37,419 nt of DNA from Candidatus Saccharimonadota bacterium (GCA_014191035.1 BJGX01000008.1:1-37419), one strand, 5' to 3'; shown: positions 18,290-28,013, counted from the stretch's first letter. Numbers and translations: made by a program. Notes: generated by a model from the sequence alone, not told the origin.

Positions 18290-18811
18290 TTACTTTGTCT
18301 TGCCGTTGCAAGTTTGTGGCGACCACAACCCTATAGAACTTTCTTTTGCCGCCGTCTGGGCATTTTTAAATTCATTTTGATACTTATAACTTTGACTTCT
18401 ATAGGTATATTCGTTGGCATAACCTTCTTTAATAAGCTTTAAGTTAACTAGTTCATTATTGCTCCACACATATGCAAGTAAGCGGTTATACTTGTCCTTT
18501 TCGCCAACAATCGGATCAAACTCTAATCTCACTCGCCCGCCAGATAATAAATCTTTACTTCTATCAGATGCTTCCTTTCCAAAGCACTGCACAGGTTTTC
18601 TTGGATCGAGAGTCTCTGGAGTATCAATACCAATCATTCTTACCTTTTCAGCTTTACCATACCTCTCAATTTCAATAGTATCTCCGTCTATTACTTTTTT
18701 GACACTATAGGTGTCTTTTGGCTGATTGTTTTGAGTTTCTCGAATAGACACAAGGGCTGCTACAAAAAATAGTAAAAGGCCTATAATAATCAGCTTAATT
18801 GGCTTGCTCAT
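18290..18811 (-). CDS. Staphylococcal-nuclease-like (thermonuclease) protein with N-terminal membrane anchor/signal
   Basis: VIDGDTIEIERYGKAEKVRMIGIDTPET...CFGKEASDRSKDLL...DKYNRLLAYVWSNNELVNLKLIKEGYA: SNase fold with catalytic Arg/Glu/Arg positions. Confidence 0.93.
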   Translation of the reverse strand: MSKPIKLIIIGLLLFFVAALVSIRETQNNQPKDTYSVKKVIDGDTIEIERYGKAEKVRMIGIDTPETLDPRKPVQCFGKEASDRSKDLLSGGRVRLEFDPIVGEKDKYNRLLAYVWSNNELVNLKLIKEGYANEYTYRSQSYKYQNEFKNAQTAAKESSIGLWSPQTCNGKTK

Positions 18812-19935
18812 ACTAGCTCAGTATCTTTTAGCTCTCTACCCCTTCGTCTAGAATATACGCTTTCCACTATTCCAACCGCAAACAAACTTACCATTAAGCT
18901 GGTTCCGCCTGCAGAAATAAAAGGCAAAGGTATGCCAGTAACGGGCATAATTCCCAAATTCATTCCGATATTTACAAATACATGCACCACAAACATCGTA
19001 GCGATTCCAACACACAACAAACTTCCAAATCTATCTTGAGCCATACTTGCGTCAATTATCATTCTAATAATTACTGTTACAAAAAGTAGTATTACAATTA
19101 ATGCGCCTACGAAGCCAAGCTTTTCAGCTAAAACCGCAAAAATAAAGTCTGTTGGTGAACTTGGCAAAAAATTACCTTGACTCTGAGCGCCTCCGCCCAA
19201 GCCTTGGCCCGATACACCACCAGAACCAACTGCTATAATTGCCTGCTTTACATTATATCCAGTCCCGGATGGATCGGCTGTGGGTTGCAGAAAAGTACTT
19301 ACCCTTTGCTTCTGATAGTCTTTTAGGAATGGATAAGTTAATGGCATCGTAACTAGTAAGAGCAAGATTAATCCAATCATATATTTTTTATCAACCCTTG
19401 TAGCCAAGGTCATAACAAACCAAATTGAGCCGAGCACAATTGCCGTTCCCAGATCGGGCTGAACCAAAACCAAAAATATTGCCGGCAATGAGTAAGCTAA
19501 AGATTTAACAAGAACTCTAAACTGATTTGAGAAATCATAGTTTTGCGAATAAAATTTCGCAAGCACAATAATTAAGATAAGCTTGGAAACCTCCGATGGC
19601 TGAAACTGAAATGGACCAATAGCTATCCAGCGAGTAGCTCCAAGCCTTGTAACACCTAAAAATTCTACAGCCAGTAGAAGAACAATCATTATTACGTACA
19701 GTGCCCCACTGTATGATTTGAGAATCTTATAGTCATTTCTGGCAGCCACAACCATCAGAACAAGGCCTATCAAGGCGTAAACGATCTGTCTGGTTGTGTC
19801 CAGCTGGTTTGAAACTGCCTTTGCCTTTATTCCAAGGGAGTAGAGAACAATTAAGCCAAGAACTACCAGCAAAGTGGAGGCTGCTAGTAGCAAGTTATCT
19901 AAATTACCAAATTGCCAAAATGACTTACGTCTCAT
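18808..19935 (-). CDS. FtsW/RodA/SpoVE family peptidoglycan glycosyltransferase (RodA-like)
   Basis: GATRWIAIGPFQFQPSEVSKLILIIVLAKF, QPDLGTAIVLG, TGIPLPFISAGGTSL. Confidence 0.93.
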   Translation of the reverse strand: MRRKSFWQFGNLDNLLLAASTLLVVLGLIVLYSLGIKAKAVSNQLDTTRQIVYALIGLVLMVVAARNDYKILKSYSGALYVIMIVLLLAVEFLGVTRLGATRWIAIGPFQFQPSEVSKLILIIVLAKFYSQNYDFSNQFRVLVKSLAYSLPAIFLVLVQPDLGTAIVLGSIWFVMTLATRVDKKYMIGLILLLLVTMPLTYPFLKDYQKQRVSTFLQPTADPSGTGYNVKQAIIAVGSGGVSGQGLGGGAQSQGNFLPSSPTDFIFAVLAEKLGFVGALIVILLFVTVIIRMIIDASMAQDRFGSLLCVGIATMFVVHVFVNIGMNLGIMPVTGIPLPFISAGGTSLMVSLFAVGIVESVYSRRRGRELKDTELV

Positions 19936-22826
19936 TTTTTCTCAAGTTCAATAGTCAAATGAGCGCCATCGACAGAAACTTGCTTAGTAAAATCTAAGCC
20001 CTTTTCGGACCGCATAAATTGCTCAGTAAGTGTCTCTTGAATAATCATGTTTTTAAACTCATCTACTGCAGTATTGAGCACTTCTGATTCACTATAAAGA
20101 CACAGTTTTATCCTATTCTCAACCTGTAGACCTGCCTCCTTGCGAGCTGACTGGATATTTCTTACTATATCTCTAGCGATGCCCTCGTTATGCAGTGATT
20201 GAGTAATTTCTGTATTCAATTCAACAGATAATTTGTCGTCTTGTTTGTAAGTTAACTCTTTTACATTTAGCTCTTCTGCGATGATTTCTTTGAGCCCTTT
20301 TTGAAGATCATTGGGGCCTCCAAGCTCTGCAGAAGCCAATGGTTGGCGTACTTTAATTTTAGCTTCGGCCCGTATAGACAAGCCATCATTAACATATTGC
20401 CTTACCATTTCCATATCTGAGAGTATACCACTATTCAACTCGGATGCTTCAGGCCAATCACAAAGGTGGACTGATTTAGGTGCGCTCATGATATCGGTAG
20501 TTATATTTCTGTATAGCCAGTCACTCATAAATGGCGACCAAGGAGCCAATAGTTTGCATGTAGTAACTAATGACCAGTGAAGCGTCTTATAAGCCTCTAG
20601 CTTATCGCTGTCATCCTCTGATTTCCAAAATCTACGTCGGCTTCTGCGCACATACCAGTTAGACATGTCGTCCACTAGTTTATATATTGGCCAAGTAGCC
20701 TTGCTTAGCTCAAAATTATCTGCTGCTTTAGTTACTTCATCTATGGTTTCATTTACTCTAGCTAACAGCCAATTGTCTAATGGGTTAGAAACATCTATTG
20801 GCATATCCATGCTATCTGGCGCCCAATCATCAATTTCGGTATACATAGTTAAGAAAGATGCGGTGTTATAAAGCGTCATAAATAGATTACGATTAATATC
20901 CTTCATAGCATCTCTATCAAAATTCATATAATCAGCCGTGACCGCAGGTGCACTAGATAAAAGATAATATCTCAGTGTATCGGCACCCTCATTTTCGAAA
21001 ACGTCCTCTATAGGTGGGTAGTTTTTTAATCTTTTACTGAGTTTTTGACCATCAGCAGCCATAATCATGCCGTTTACCAATACATTTTTATAGGCAGGCT
21101 TATCAAACACAATCGTTGATATTATATGCAAGACATAAAACCATAATCTAGTCTGATCAAGTCCTTCGCCAATATAGTCGGCCGGAAAACTGGCATCAAA
21201 TTGAGTTTTATTATCGTAAGGAAAATGCTGCTGGGCAATAGGCATTGAGCCAGACTCGAACCAACAATCGATTACTTCCTCTACCCTTCTGTAGGTTTTG
21301 CCTTCTCTTTCAATAACAACTTCGTCGATAAAAGGGCGGTGTAAATCATTTAGATCTTTGGCATTTGGACTTAACTTTTTAAGCTCTTCGATACTCTCAA
21401 CAACTATATAATCGCTGTCGTCTTTTTCATTAACCCAGATTGGAATTGGCGCTCCCCAGTAGCGGTTGCGCGATATAGCCCAGTCTCGAGCCCCTTCCAG
21501 CCATTTACCGAAGCGGCCAGTTTTAATATGTGATGGGTTCCAATTAATTTCAGAGGCTGTTGATAGCAACTGCTTTTTTATTTTTGAAACCGCCACAAAC
21601 CAAGTGTCAATTGAATAATATAGCAGCGGAGTGTCACATCGATAGCAGAATGGGTAAGTATGTCTAAAGGTTTCAGCTGAGAAAATTTTATTTTGCTCGG
21701 TCAGCTGCTCAATTATTAATTTATCGGCAGATTTGAAAAACTTACCCTCAAAGCTATCAAGACCAAAGCCCTGCTTAACCTTACCATCTGTGTCGATGGT
21801 GTTTATTACGGGGATATCGTTATCTTGCCCAAGTTTAAGATCGTCTTCGCCAAATGCTGGAGCGACATGCAAAACACCAGTACCGTCTTCGGTGCTCACA
21901 AAATCTGCTGACCATACTTTGTAAAGGTTTTCATGCTCTACGCCCACTTTAAAAATTGGCTCATATGAAAGCCCGACCAAATCTGTGCCCTTAATTTCTT
22001 CAATTATTTTGTAGTCGTCAGTCTTTAGTACCTCAAGTCTTTCTTTTGCTAAAACCAGAACCTCTTCATTATCCAGTTCGTCTTTTAATGCAATCTTCAA
22101 ATAGACTGCGTCCTGCTTTACTGCCAATGCAGCATTGCCCGGCAAACTCCACGGAGTAGTTGTCCAGGCCAGCATAAATGATTCTTCATCTTTAAGTTTA
22201 AACTTAACATAAACGCTTGGGTCTGGAGTGTCGTCCTTATAGCCCTCATTTACTTCAAAGTTACTTAGGGGAGTTGCACAACGTGGACAATACGGCATGC
22301 ATTTGAATCCTTTATAGATTAGGCCTTTGTCATGAATCTGCTTAAAAGTCCACCACACAGACTCTGTATACTCGCTATCTATTGTTGCATAAGAGTTCTC
22401 TTTGTCAGTCCAGCGTCCAATTCTATCAAAATAACCCTCCCACTCATTTTTGTAGGAAAATACCGAATCTCGACAGGCCTGATTAAATTTTTCCAAGCCA
22501 AGTTCCATAATTTGTTTTTTACCCGAAACATTAAATTCCTTTTCAATAGCAAACTCAACAGGCAAGCCATGACAATCCCATCCATTACGACGCTCAACAT
22601 AACGGCCCTTCATGGTTTGGTAACGGCCAATTGAATCCTTAATACTCTGAACTAAGCTGTGACCAAAATGTGGCAATCCATTTGCAAATGGTGGCCCGTC
22701 ATAAAAACTAAATGGCTCTCCATTCTTAGTTTTTTCTAAACTGGCCCTGAAAGTGTCTTCTTTTTCCCAGATAGATAAAATTTCTTCTTCGACTTGGTTT
22801 GGTTTGTACTGAGGTATTTTTTTCAT
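19932..22826 (-). CDS. ileS: Isoleucyl-tRNA synthetase
   Basis: GPPFANGLPHFGH (HIGH-like), WDCHGLPVE, DGQKLSKRLKNYP (KMSKS-like). True start is MKKIPQYKPNQ at 22826 after AGGAG; the ORF track extends 24 codons into the T-box leader. Stop is TGA. Confidence 0.96.
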   Translation of the reverse strand: MKKIPQYKPNQVEEEILSIWEKEDTFRASLEKTKNGEPFSFYDGPPFANGLPHFGHSLVQSIKDSIGRYQTMKGRYVERRNGWDCHGLPVEFAIEKEFNVSGKKQIMELGLEKFNQACRDSVFSYKNEWEGYFDRIGRWTDKENSYATIDSEYTESVWWTFKQIHDKGLIYKGFKCMPYCPRCATPLSNFEVNEGYKDDTPDPSVYVKFKLKDEESFMLAWTTTPWSLPGNAALAVKQDAVYLKIALKDELDNEEVLVLAKERLEVLKTDDYKIIEEIKGTDLVGLSYEPIFKVGVEHENLYKVWSADFVSTEDGTGVLHVAPAFGEDDLKLGQDNDIPVINTIDTDGKVKQGFGLDSFEGKFFKSADKLIIEQLTEQNKIFSAETFRHTYPFCYRCDTPLLYYSIDTWFVAVSKIKKQLLSTASEINWNPSHIKTGRFGKWLEGARDWAISRNRYWGAPIPIWVNEKDDSDYIVVESIEELKKLSPNAKDLNDLHRPFIDEVVIEREGKTYRRVEEVIDCWFESGSMPIAQQHFPYDNKTQFDASFPADYIGEGLDQTRLWFYVLHIISTIVFDKPAYKNVLVNGMIMAADGQKLSKRLKNYPPIEDVFENEGADTLRYYLLSSAPAVTADYMNFDRDAMKDINRNLFMTLYNTASFLTMYTEIDDWAPDSMDMPIDVSNPLDNWLLARVNETIDEVTKAADNFELSKATWPIYKLVDDMSNWYVRRSRRRFWKSEDDSDKLEAYKTLHWSLVTTCKLLAPWSPFMSDWLYRNITTDIMSAPKSVHLCDWPEASELNSGILSDMEMVRQYVNDGLSIRAEAKIKVRQPLASAELGGPNDLQKGLKEIIAEELNVKELTYKQDDKLSVELNTEITQSLHNEGIARDIVRNIQSARKEAGLQVENRIKLCLYSESEVLNTAVDEFKNMIIQETLTEQFMRSEKGLDFTKQVSVDGAHLTIELEKK

Positions 22827-22840
22827 AAATCTCCTAATAT

Positions 22841-22872
22841 AACAAAAGACACCGCAAAAAATATGCGGTGTC
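22841..22872 (-). terminator. Attenuator terminator of the ileS T-box leader
   Basis: RNA GACACCGCA-UAUUUUU-UGCGGUGUC followed by UUUUGUU; 9-bp perfect stem. Confidence 0.9.
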
Positions 22873-23042
22873 AGGGTCCAAATTATGGACGGTACCACCT
22901 GACTTTCCTAATGGACACTTAATTTTGGCTCTTACATGGCCCTACGACGGGTTCTACTTTCAATACATTAGATTTCTTCCCGTGACGCTGCTTTGAACAC
23001 TTTCGGTTGATAGCCGATCGCTAAATTTATAGACGCCTTAAT
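22841..23042 (-). promoter_or_regulatory. T-box riboswitch leader of ileS
   Basis: T-box core UGGUACC (22891-22897) forms the bulge of a perfect antiterminator GUCAGG-[UGGUACC]-GUCCA-UAAUU-UGGAC-CCUGAC (22870-22903), sharing GAC with the terminator. Upstream GAAAGUAGAACCCGUCGUAGGGCC..AAGAGCC is T-box-like. AUC (Ile) lies in a hairpin loop at 23003-23017. Confidence 0.93.
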
Positions 23043-23074
23043 AAACTAATTATACATTGTAAGTGTATTTTTTT

Positions 23075-23341
23075 CTAGATATGTCCAACAGACTGGCTAA
23101 TAAATGAGTAATCAGGGAGCTCACCCTGCCAAATATTTACTACCGCGCCATCTTCTCTAATAAGAGCCAAGGATGGAAAGCTTACCACATCATAGCTTTC
23201 TGCCCTCTCTGCACCCCTTGCCGAATCAATATCAACTTTTTCTAGCTGAATATTATTTATTTTCAAATTTTTTATTAAATCATCAACAGAGCTTCTTCTG
23301 GAGTTGGTGCTTTTTTCAGACAAAAATAGTAATGCTTTCAT
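23075..23341 (-). CDS. Small thioredoxin-fold-like protein lacking CxxC
   Basis: 88 aa; VDIDSARGAERAESYDVVSFPSLALIREDGAVVNIWQG resembles the thioredoxin V-SFPT / G-x-W-x-G part; no cysteines. Confidence 0.65.
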   Translation of the reverse strand: MKALLFLSEKSTNSRRSSVDDLIKNLKINNIQLEKVDIDSARGAERAESYDVVSFPSLALIREDGAVVNIWQGELPDYSFISQSVGHI

Positions 23342-23347
23342 ATTTAT

Positions 23348-23356
23348 ATTTTAGCA
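23348..23356 (-). promoter_or_regulatory. Extended -10 (TGCTAAAAT) 6 nt upstream of the thioredoxin-like ORF
   Basis: Plus strand attttagca; ATG follows after ATAAAT. Confidence 0.55.
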
Positions 23357-23360
23357 TAAG

Positions 23361-23819
23361 CTAATTATGTAATTTTTTTATCTTCTTAAGTTCTTTTTCA
23401 AACCTGTCTAGAGTTGCGAAGCTCCTATAGACACTGGCGAATCTTACATAAGCTACATCATCAACCGATAATAATTCTTCCATAACCAAACTACCTATTT
23501 TACGAGAATTTAGTTCGGCCTGGTCATAACCGCGAGCCTTTCTCTCTACCTCAGATATAATTAATTCAATTTTATCTGCTGAAACGGGACGTTTTTCGAA
23601 AGCACGATATATTCCGCGAGATAGCTTTTCTCTATCAAATAGCTCTCGCTCACCACTCTTTTTAATTATCATTAAGTTTGGTACCTCGAGCCGTTCATAA
23701 GTAGTAAAACGGTGGCTGCACTTGATACACTCGCGTCTTCTGCGAATTGAAACTCCATCCTCTACTTCCCTAGATTCGAGAACCCGACTAACCTGAGCGT
23801 TACAAACCGGGCAGCGCAT
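23361..23819 (-). CDS. nrdR: Transcriptional repressor NrdR
   Basis: MRCPVCNAQVSRVLESREVEDGVSIRRRRECIKCSHRFTTYER zinc ribbon plus ATP-cone. Confidence 0.96.
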   Translation of the reverse strand: MRCPVCNAQVSRVLESREVEDGVSIRRRRECIKCSHRFTTYERLEVPNLMIIKKSGERELFDREKLSRGIYRAFEKRPVSADKIELIISEVERKARGYDQAELNSRKIGSLVMEELLSVDDVAYVRFASVYRSFATLDRFEKELKKIKKLHN

Positions 23820-23822
23820 GAC

Positions 23823-25226
23823 TTATAACTTCTTTTTTACAAAGCTAGGGATATCATCATCGTCTTCATTATCATCCCCCAGCTTAAGACCTTCCCTGAG
23901 AAAAGCTGGCTTATCGTAATCATCATCGTCCTCAAAATCAGAGGAGATTGTTTCAACAATTGGCTCGTCAGGTATTTTTTTATCTTTAGCTTCTTTATCT
24001 AAATCTTCATCAAAATCAAACTCAACAATTTCCTCATCTAAAGGTGCCGTAATAGGCTCAAAATCATATTCATTTTTTGGCTTAGCTGTAACCATAGGCT
24101 CAGGATCTTCATCAAAAACTGGTCTTGAACCATTGGCGTCCAAAAACGGTATTGTAGGTTCAGCTTCGCGCTCAGCTTCATCGTCTTCCAGGCTGGTAAG
24201 GTCAGTCTCTGGCTTAGTAAATAAGTCGCTGGACTTTGAGGCAGGATTCATAAAATGATTTCTTTGCATTCTTTCGGCATCAAAACCAGTAGCTACCAAG
24301 GTCACTCTTATCTCTCCAGTCATGTTTTCGTCCAAGACAGTACCCCAAATAATATTAGCTTCTGGATCAACGGAATCATGAATAAGCTTGGCGGCTTCTT
24401 CTATTTCGTGCATACCCATATCTCTACCACCCGTAAAGTTTATAAGCACACCTTTTGCTCCCTGAATAGAAACTTCTAGCAGTGGTGAATCCATCGCATA
24501 CTTGACTGCATCGATTGCACGAGTATCGCCACCACCCTGACCAATACCCATTAGGGCTGAGCCAGCATTGCTCATAATCGATTTAACATCTGCAAAGTCT
24601 AGGTTAACCAGGCCATTAACGGTAATTAAGTCAGCAATACCCTGAACGCCCTGCTTTAATACATCATCTACAGTACCAAATGCATCTAGTAGGCTTGTTT
24701 TCCTATCTACCAGCTGTAAAATTCGATCATTTGGAATTGTAATTAAAGTATCAACCTTGTCTTTAAGCTCTTCTATACCAGCTTCAGCAATTTTTCTTCG
24801 TCTATCACCCTCAAAGGTAAAAGGCTTAGTCACTATAGCTACAGTAAGAGCTCCTATTTCTTTTGCTATTCTTGCTACCACCGGAGCAGCACCCGAACCT
24901 GTGCCACCACCATAACCAGCAGTTATAAATACCATTTCGGAGTGCTTTAGAGCATTATATATGTCTTCTTCGCTCTCTTCAGCAGCCTGACGGCCCACAT
25001 CAGGATTAGCACCAGCACCAAGGCCACGAGTAGCTTCTTTGCCGATATGAACCTTGTTATTGGCCTGAGAGTAATGCAGGGCTTGGGCGTCAGTATTTAT
25101 CGCAACAAAATCAATACCACGAAGTTTCGATTGAACCATTCTATTTAAAGCATTACCCCCACCACCGCCGATACCAACGACTTTGATGCGCGCGAATGTT
25201 TCAATTTCAGGTAAGATTTCTGCCAT
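23823..25226 (-). CDS. ftsZ: Cell division protein FtsZ
   Basis: [13 protein letters not shown] tubulin signature, [16 protein letters not shown], long acidic linker and C-terminal [20 protein letters not shown]. Confidence 0.97.
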   Translation of the reverse strand: MAEILPEIETFARIKVVGIGGGGGNALNRMVQSKLRGIDFVAINTDAQALHYSQANNKVHIGKEATRGLGAGANPDVGRQAAEESEEDIYNALKHSEMVFITAGYGGGTGSGAAPVVARIAKEIGALTVAIVTKPFTFEGDRRRKIAEAGIEELKDKVDTLITIPNDRILQLVDRKTSLLDAFGTVDDVLKQGVQGIADLITVNGLVNLDFADVKSIMSNAGSALMGIGQGGGDTRAIDAVKYAMDSPLLEVSIQGAKGVLINFTGGRDMGMHEIEEAAKLIHDSVDPEANIIWGTVLDENMTGEIRVTLVATGFDAERMQRNHFMNPASKSSDLFTKPETDLTSLEDDEAEREAEPTIPFLDANGSRPVFDEDPEPMVTAKPKNEYDFEPITAPLDEEIVEFDFDEDLDKEAKDKKIPDEPIVETISSDFEDDDDYDKPAFLREGLKLGDDNEDDDDIPSFVKKKL

Positions 25227-25261
25227 ATTTTTTGTTCACCTCATAATTTGATAATTGCTTG

Positions 25262-25278
25262 GGGAGGGTGTCCCTCCC
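25262..25278. repeat. GC-rich perfect inverted repeat in the ftsA-ftsZ intergenic region
   Basis: GGGAGGG-TGT-CCCTCCC, 7-bp stem in AT-rich DNA; no T-run downstream on the ftsZ-sense strand. Confidence 0.85.
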
Positions 25279-25445
25279 AGATATAAAATCCCTTACCACA
25301 TACCCTCTTTAATATAAAAGGATAATCTAAGTATATATAAATCACCCAGCATATGCAATATATTTATTCAACTATTTTAGCTAATTTATAGATATAAAAA
25401 ATGTGTTCAAGCGATTTATAAAAGTATTCAGTTGCGAGTATTTAT

Positions 25446-26681
25446 CTATGGAAGTATTTTTTTGAATACTGACTTAAATTTAGTTCCTACTTCGCCAAAT
25501 AAAGATTCAAAACGACTAGTCTTGTTTTCTCTAGGAATTTCCATATCCTCGAGCATCAAACCTATTGCCGATGTGTAGCTTGGGTCAGAAATCTTATCTG
25601 ATACACCAGTGTATTTCTGAGAAGAGCCTATGCTGGCGGGTAATTTTAATGTTTCGGATACAAAATCCGTGACCCCCTTAAGATTTGCTCCTCCTCCGGT
25701 CAAAACTATACCTGCTGCCAGTTGTCTACTAGGATCCGCTTTGTCTATTTCTTTTGAAATTATATTAAATATTTCATTGCATCTTGCAAAAACTATCTTA
25801 TCTATATCATTTTTAGAAAAGGAGCCTTTTCCACCCAGGTTTTCTAGATCTATCTTTTTTGTATCTCTTGGGTTTGGCCTTTTTGCTTCGGCATATTTGA
25901 TTTTTACCTTTTCGGCTATTTCAATATTTGTTTTAAGACCATAAACAAGGTCTTTTGTAATGTTGTTTGATCCTAGTGGCAATATACTGCTATAAATTAA
26001 CTTACCCTCTCTATATATAACAATCCCTGTCGTTTCTGATCCGAAATTAATTAGCACCGCACCAAGCTCCATCTGCTTTTTTGTGAGTACAGTTTTTGCT
26101 GCCGCGACTGGCACAATAAGTTGGCTATTGATTTGAATGCCTGATCTAAAAACAGCATTATCTAGGTTTTTTACTGCTGGTGTGGAGGCCGAAATTATAT
26201 GTGTCTCCGCCTCAAGTTTTATCCCATTCATACCAACAGGATCAGCAATTCCATTTTGGCCATCAACGGAGTATGAGTTTGTTAGTACCTGGATAATTTG
26301 TCGATTTGAATCCAGCTGAACAGAAGTCGCAGCCTTCTCAACCCTAATTAGTTCTTCTTTGGTAATTTCTCTATCAGCCCTTGATACCGCTATTACACCT
26401 CTAGAGTTCATACTTCTAATATGGCTTCCATCAATAGAAATAGTAGCGCGTTCAATAGCAATTCCACTCATTCTTTCAGCATCTTCAAGTGCAGCAGTTA
26501 TTGAGCTGACAGTTTCTTCAACGTCCACAACCACACCGCGCCTTAAGCCAGATGTCGGAGAAACGCCTAAGCCAATAATACTGGGGGTAGGAGAATCCTG
26601 TTGGTGCAAACCAACCACACAAACTACCTTACTGGTGCCGATGTCTAAACCGACGTATGTTTCTTCATTTTTTGGCGCCAT
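25446..26681 (-). CDS. ftsA: Cell division protein FtsA
   Basis: VGLDIGTSKVVCVVG, SHIRSMNSRGVIAVS, GIVLTGGGANLKGV. Confidence 0.95.
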   Translation of the reverse strand: MAPKNEETYVGLDIGTSKVVCVVGLHQQDSPTPSIIGLGVSPTSGLRRGVVVDVEETVSSITAALEDAERMSGIAIERATISIDGSHIRSMNSRGVIAVSRADREITKEELIRVEKAATSVQLDSNRQIIQVLTNSYSVDGQNGIADPVGMNGIKLEAETHIISASTPAVKNLDNAVFRSGIQINSQLIVPVAAAKTVLTKKQMELGAVLINFGSETTGIVIYREGKLIYSSILPLGSNNITKDLVYGLKTNIEIAEKVKIKYAEAKRPNPRDTKKIDLENLGGKGSFSKNDIDKIVFARCNEIFNIISKEIDKADPSRQLAAGIVLTGGGANLKGVTDFVSETLKLPASIGSSQKYTGVSDKISDPSYTSAIGLMLEDMEIPRENKTSRFESLFGEVGTKFKSVFKKILP

Positions 26682-26724
26682 AACTAAATGACATTATCGC
26701 ACCCATAGGTGTAAGTTGCAAATA

Positions 26725-27474
26725 CTAGCCTGCAATTACTTCGCAGCCTTCTTTTGTTACCAAAATGGTGTTTTCAAATTGGGCACTTAATGATCCGTCT
26801 CTGGTCATATAAGTCCAGCCATCTTCTGCTAAATACAAATCATTGGTGCTTACAGACGCAATTGGCTCAACAGCAATTGTCATTCCGGCCTTCAGCTCCT
26901 GACCAACTCCAGCCCTGCCATAGTTTGGTATCACTGGATCTTCGTGCAATTCATGCCCAACACCATGGCCAGTAAGGCTATAAATCGGCTTAAGATCGAA
27001 TTTGCGAAGAGTTTTTTCGATTGCTTCACTTACATCACCAACCCTTACGCCATCTTTGATTATTGCTATTGCTTCCTGTAAAGCCTCATAGCAGCCTTCC
27101 AGTAGCTTCTCTCCATCACGAGTGGGTTTGCCAAGGCTAATCGTTCTGGCTGCATCTGTGATCATGCCGCCATAGCTAACCCCATAGTCAATGCCGACCA
27201 AATCACCTTTTTGTAGCTTTTTAGATGAAGGAATAGCATGAACTATCTCGTTATTGACCGAAACGCAAACCCGTCCTGGAAAACCTTGGTAGCCCAAGAA
27301 AGCTGGCTCGCCTCCTAGCTTTCTTGTTTCTTCATCTGCAATTTTATCTAATTCCAAACTAGTGACGCCAGGCTTGGCTTTTTCTACCAAAATATCTAAA
27401 ACGCTACTTAAAATTTCTCCGCTCTTTTTTATATTTTCTATTTCCTCAGGAGTTTTGATGCGAGTATTTACCAT
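26725..27474 (-). CDS. map: Methionine aminopeptidase type I
   Basis: GIDYGVSYGGMITDAARTISLG, GHGVGHELHEDPVIPNYG, AVEPIAS. Confidence 0.96.
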   Translation of the reverse strand: MVNTRIKTPEEIENIKKSGEILSSVLDILVEKAKPGVTSLELDKIADEETRKLGGEPAFLGYQGFPGRVCVSVNNEIVHAIPSSKKLQKGDLVGIDYGVSYGGMITDAARTISLGKPTRDGEKLLEGCYEALQEAIAIIKDGVRVGDVSEAIEKTLRKFDLKPIYSLTGHGVGHELHEDPVIPNYGRAGVGQELKAGMTIAVEPIASVSTNDLYLAEDGWTYMTRDGSLSAQFENTILVTKEGCEVIAG

Positions 27475-28013
27475 TTTAAGGCCTCCTTCATTCTTTCATG
27501 GATATCTTCCACACTTCCCATGCCATCGACAATACTGAGCAAGCCCTTGTCTTTATAGTAATCAATAACATCTTTAGTATCATCATGAAAAATAGCTATT
27601 CTATGCTCAATAACCTCTTTTTTATCGTCAGCTCTACCTCTTTTTAAAAGTCTTTTCATAGACTCTTCGTCTGTAATATTAAGAAGAATGTATCTAGAAA
27701 TTTCAATATCATTACTTTTTGCAAAATCATCAAGCCATTTTGCCTGAGATAGTCTTCTTGGAAAACCATCTGAAATTATCACACTTTCGCTACTGAAACT
27801 CTTCAACTTTTCACTCACCAAGGAATTAACCATGTCATTATCTACCAGGTCCCCCTGTTCAACTTCAGCCTTTATCTCTGGATCAGATTCAGCCTTTTTT
27901 CGTATCAAGTCCCCAGCCTCTATAACATTTACTTTTCGAATTTTTGAAAGTAATTCTATTTGAGTGTCTTTTCCAGAACCAGGCAAACCGATTACCACAA
28001 TTAATTTGTTCAT
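27468..28013 (-). CDS. adk: Adenylate kinase / related nucleoside monophosphate kinase
   Basis: GLPGSGKDTQIELLS P-loop, DGFPRRLSQAKWLD, LLKRGRADDKKEVIEHRI, short LID. Confidence 0.87.
   Translation of the reverse strand: MNKLIVVIGLPGSGKDTQIELLSKIRKVNVIEAGDLIRKKAESDPEIKAEVEQGDLVDNDMVNSLVSEKLKSFSSESVIISDGFPRRLSQAKWLDDFAKSNDIEISRYILLNITDEESMKRLLKRGRADDKKEVIEHRIAIFHDDTKDVIDYYKDKGLLSIVDGMGSVEDIHERMKEALKW

Noticed and set aside
22332-22634. + strand ORF opposite ileS
   Set aside because: Antisense shadow of IleRS catalytic region.
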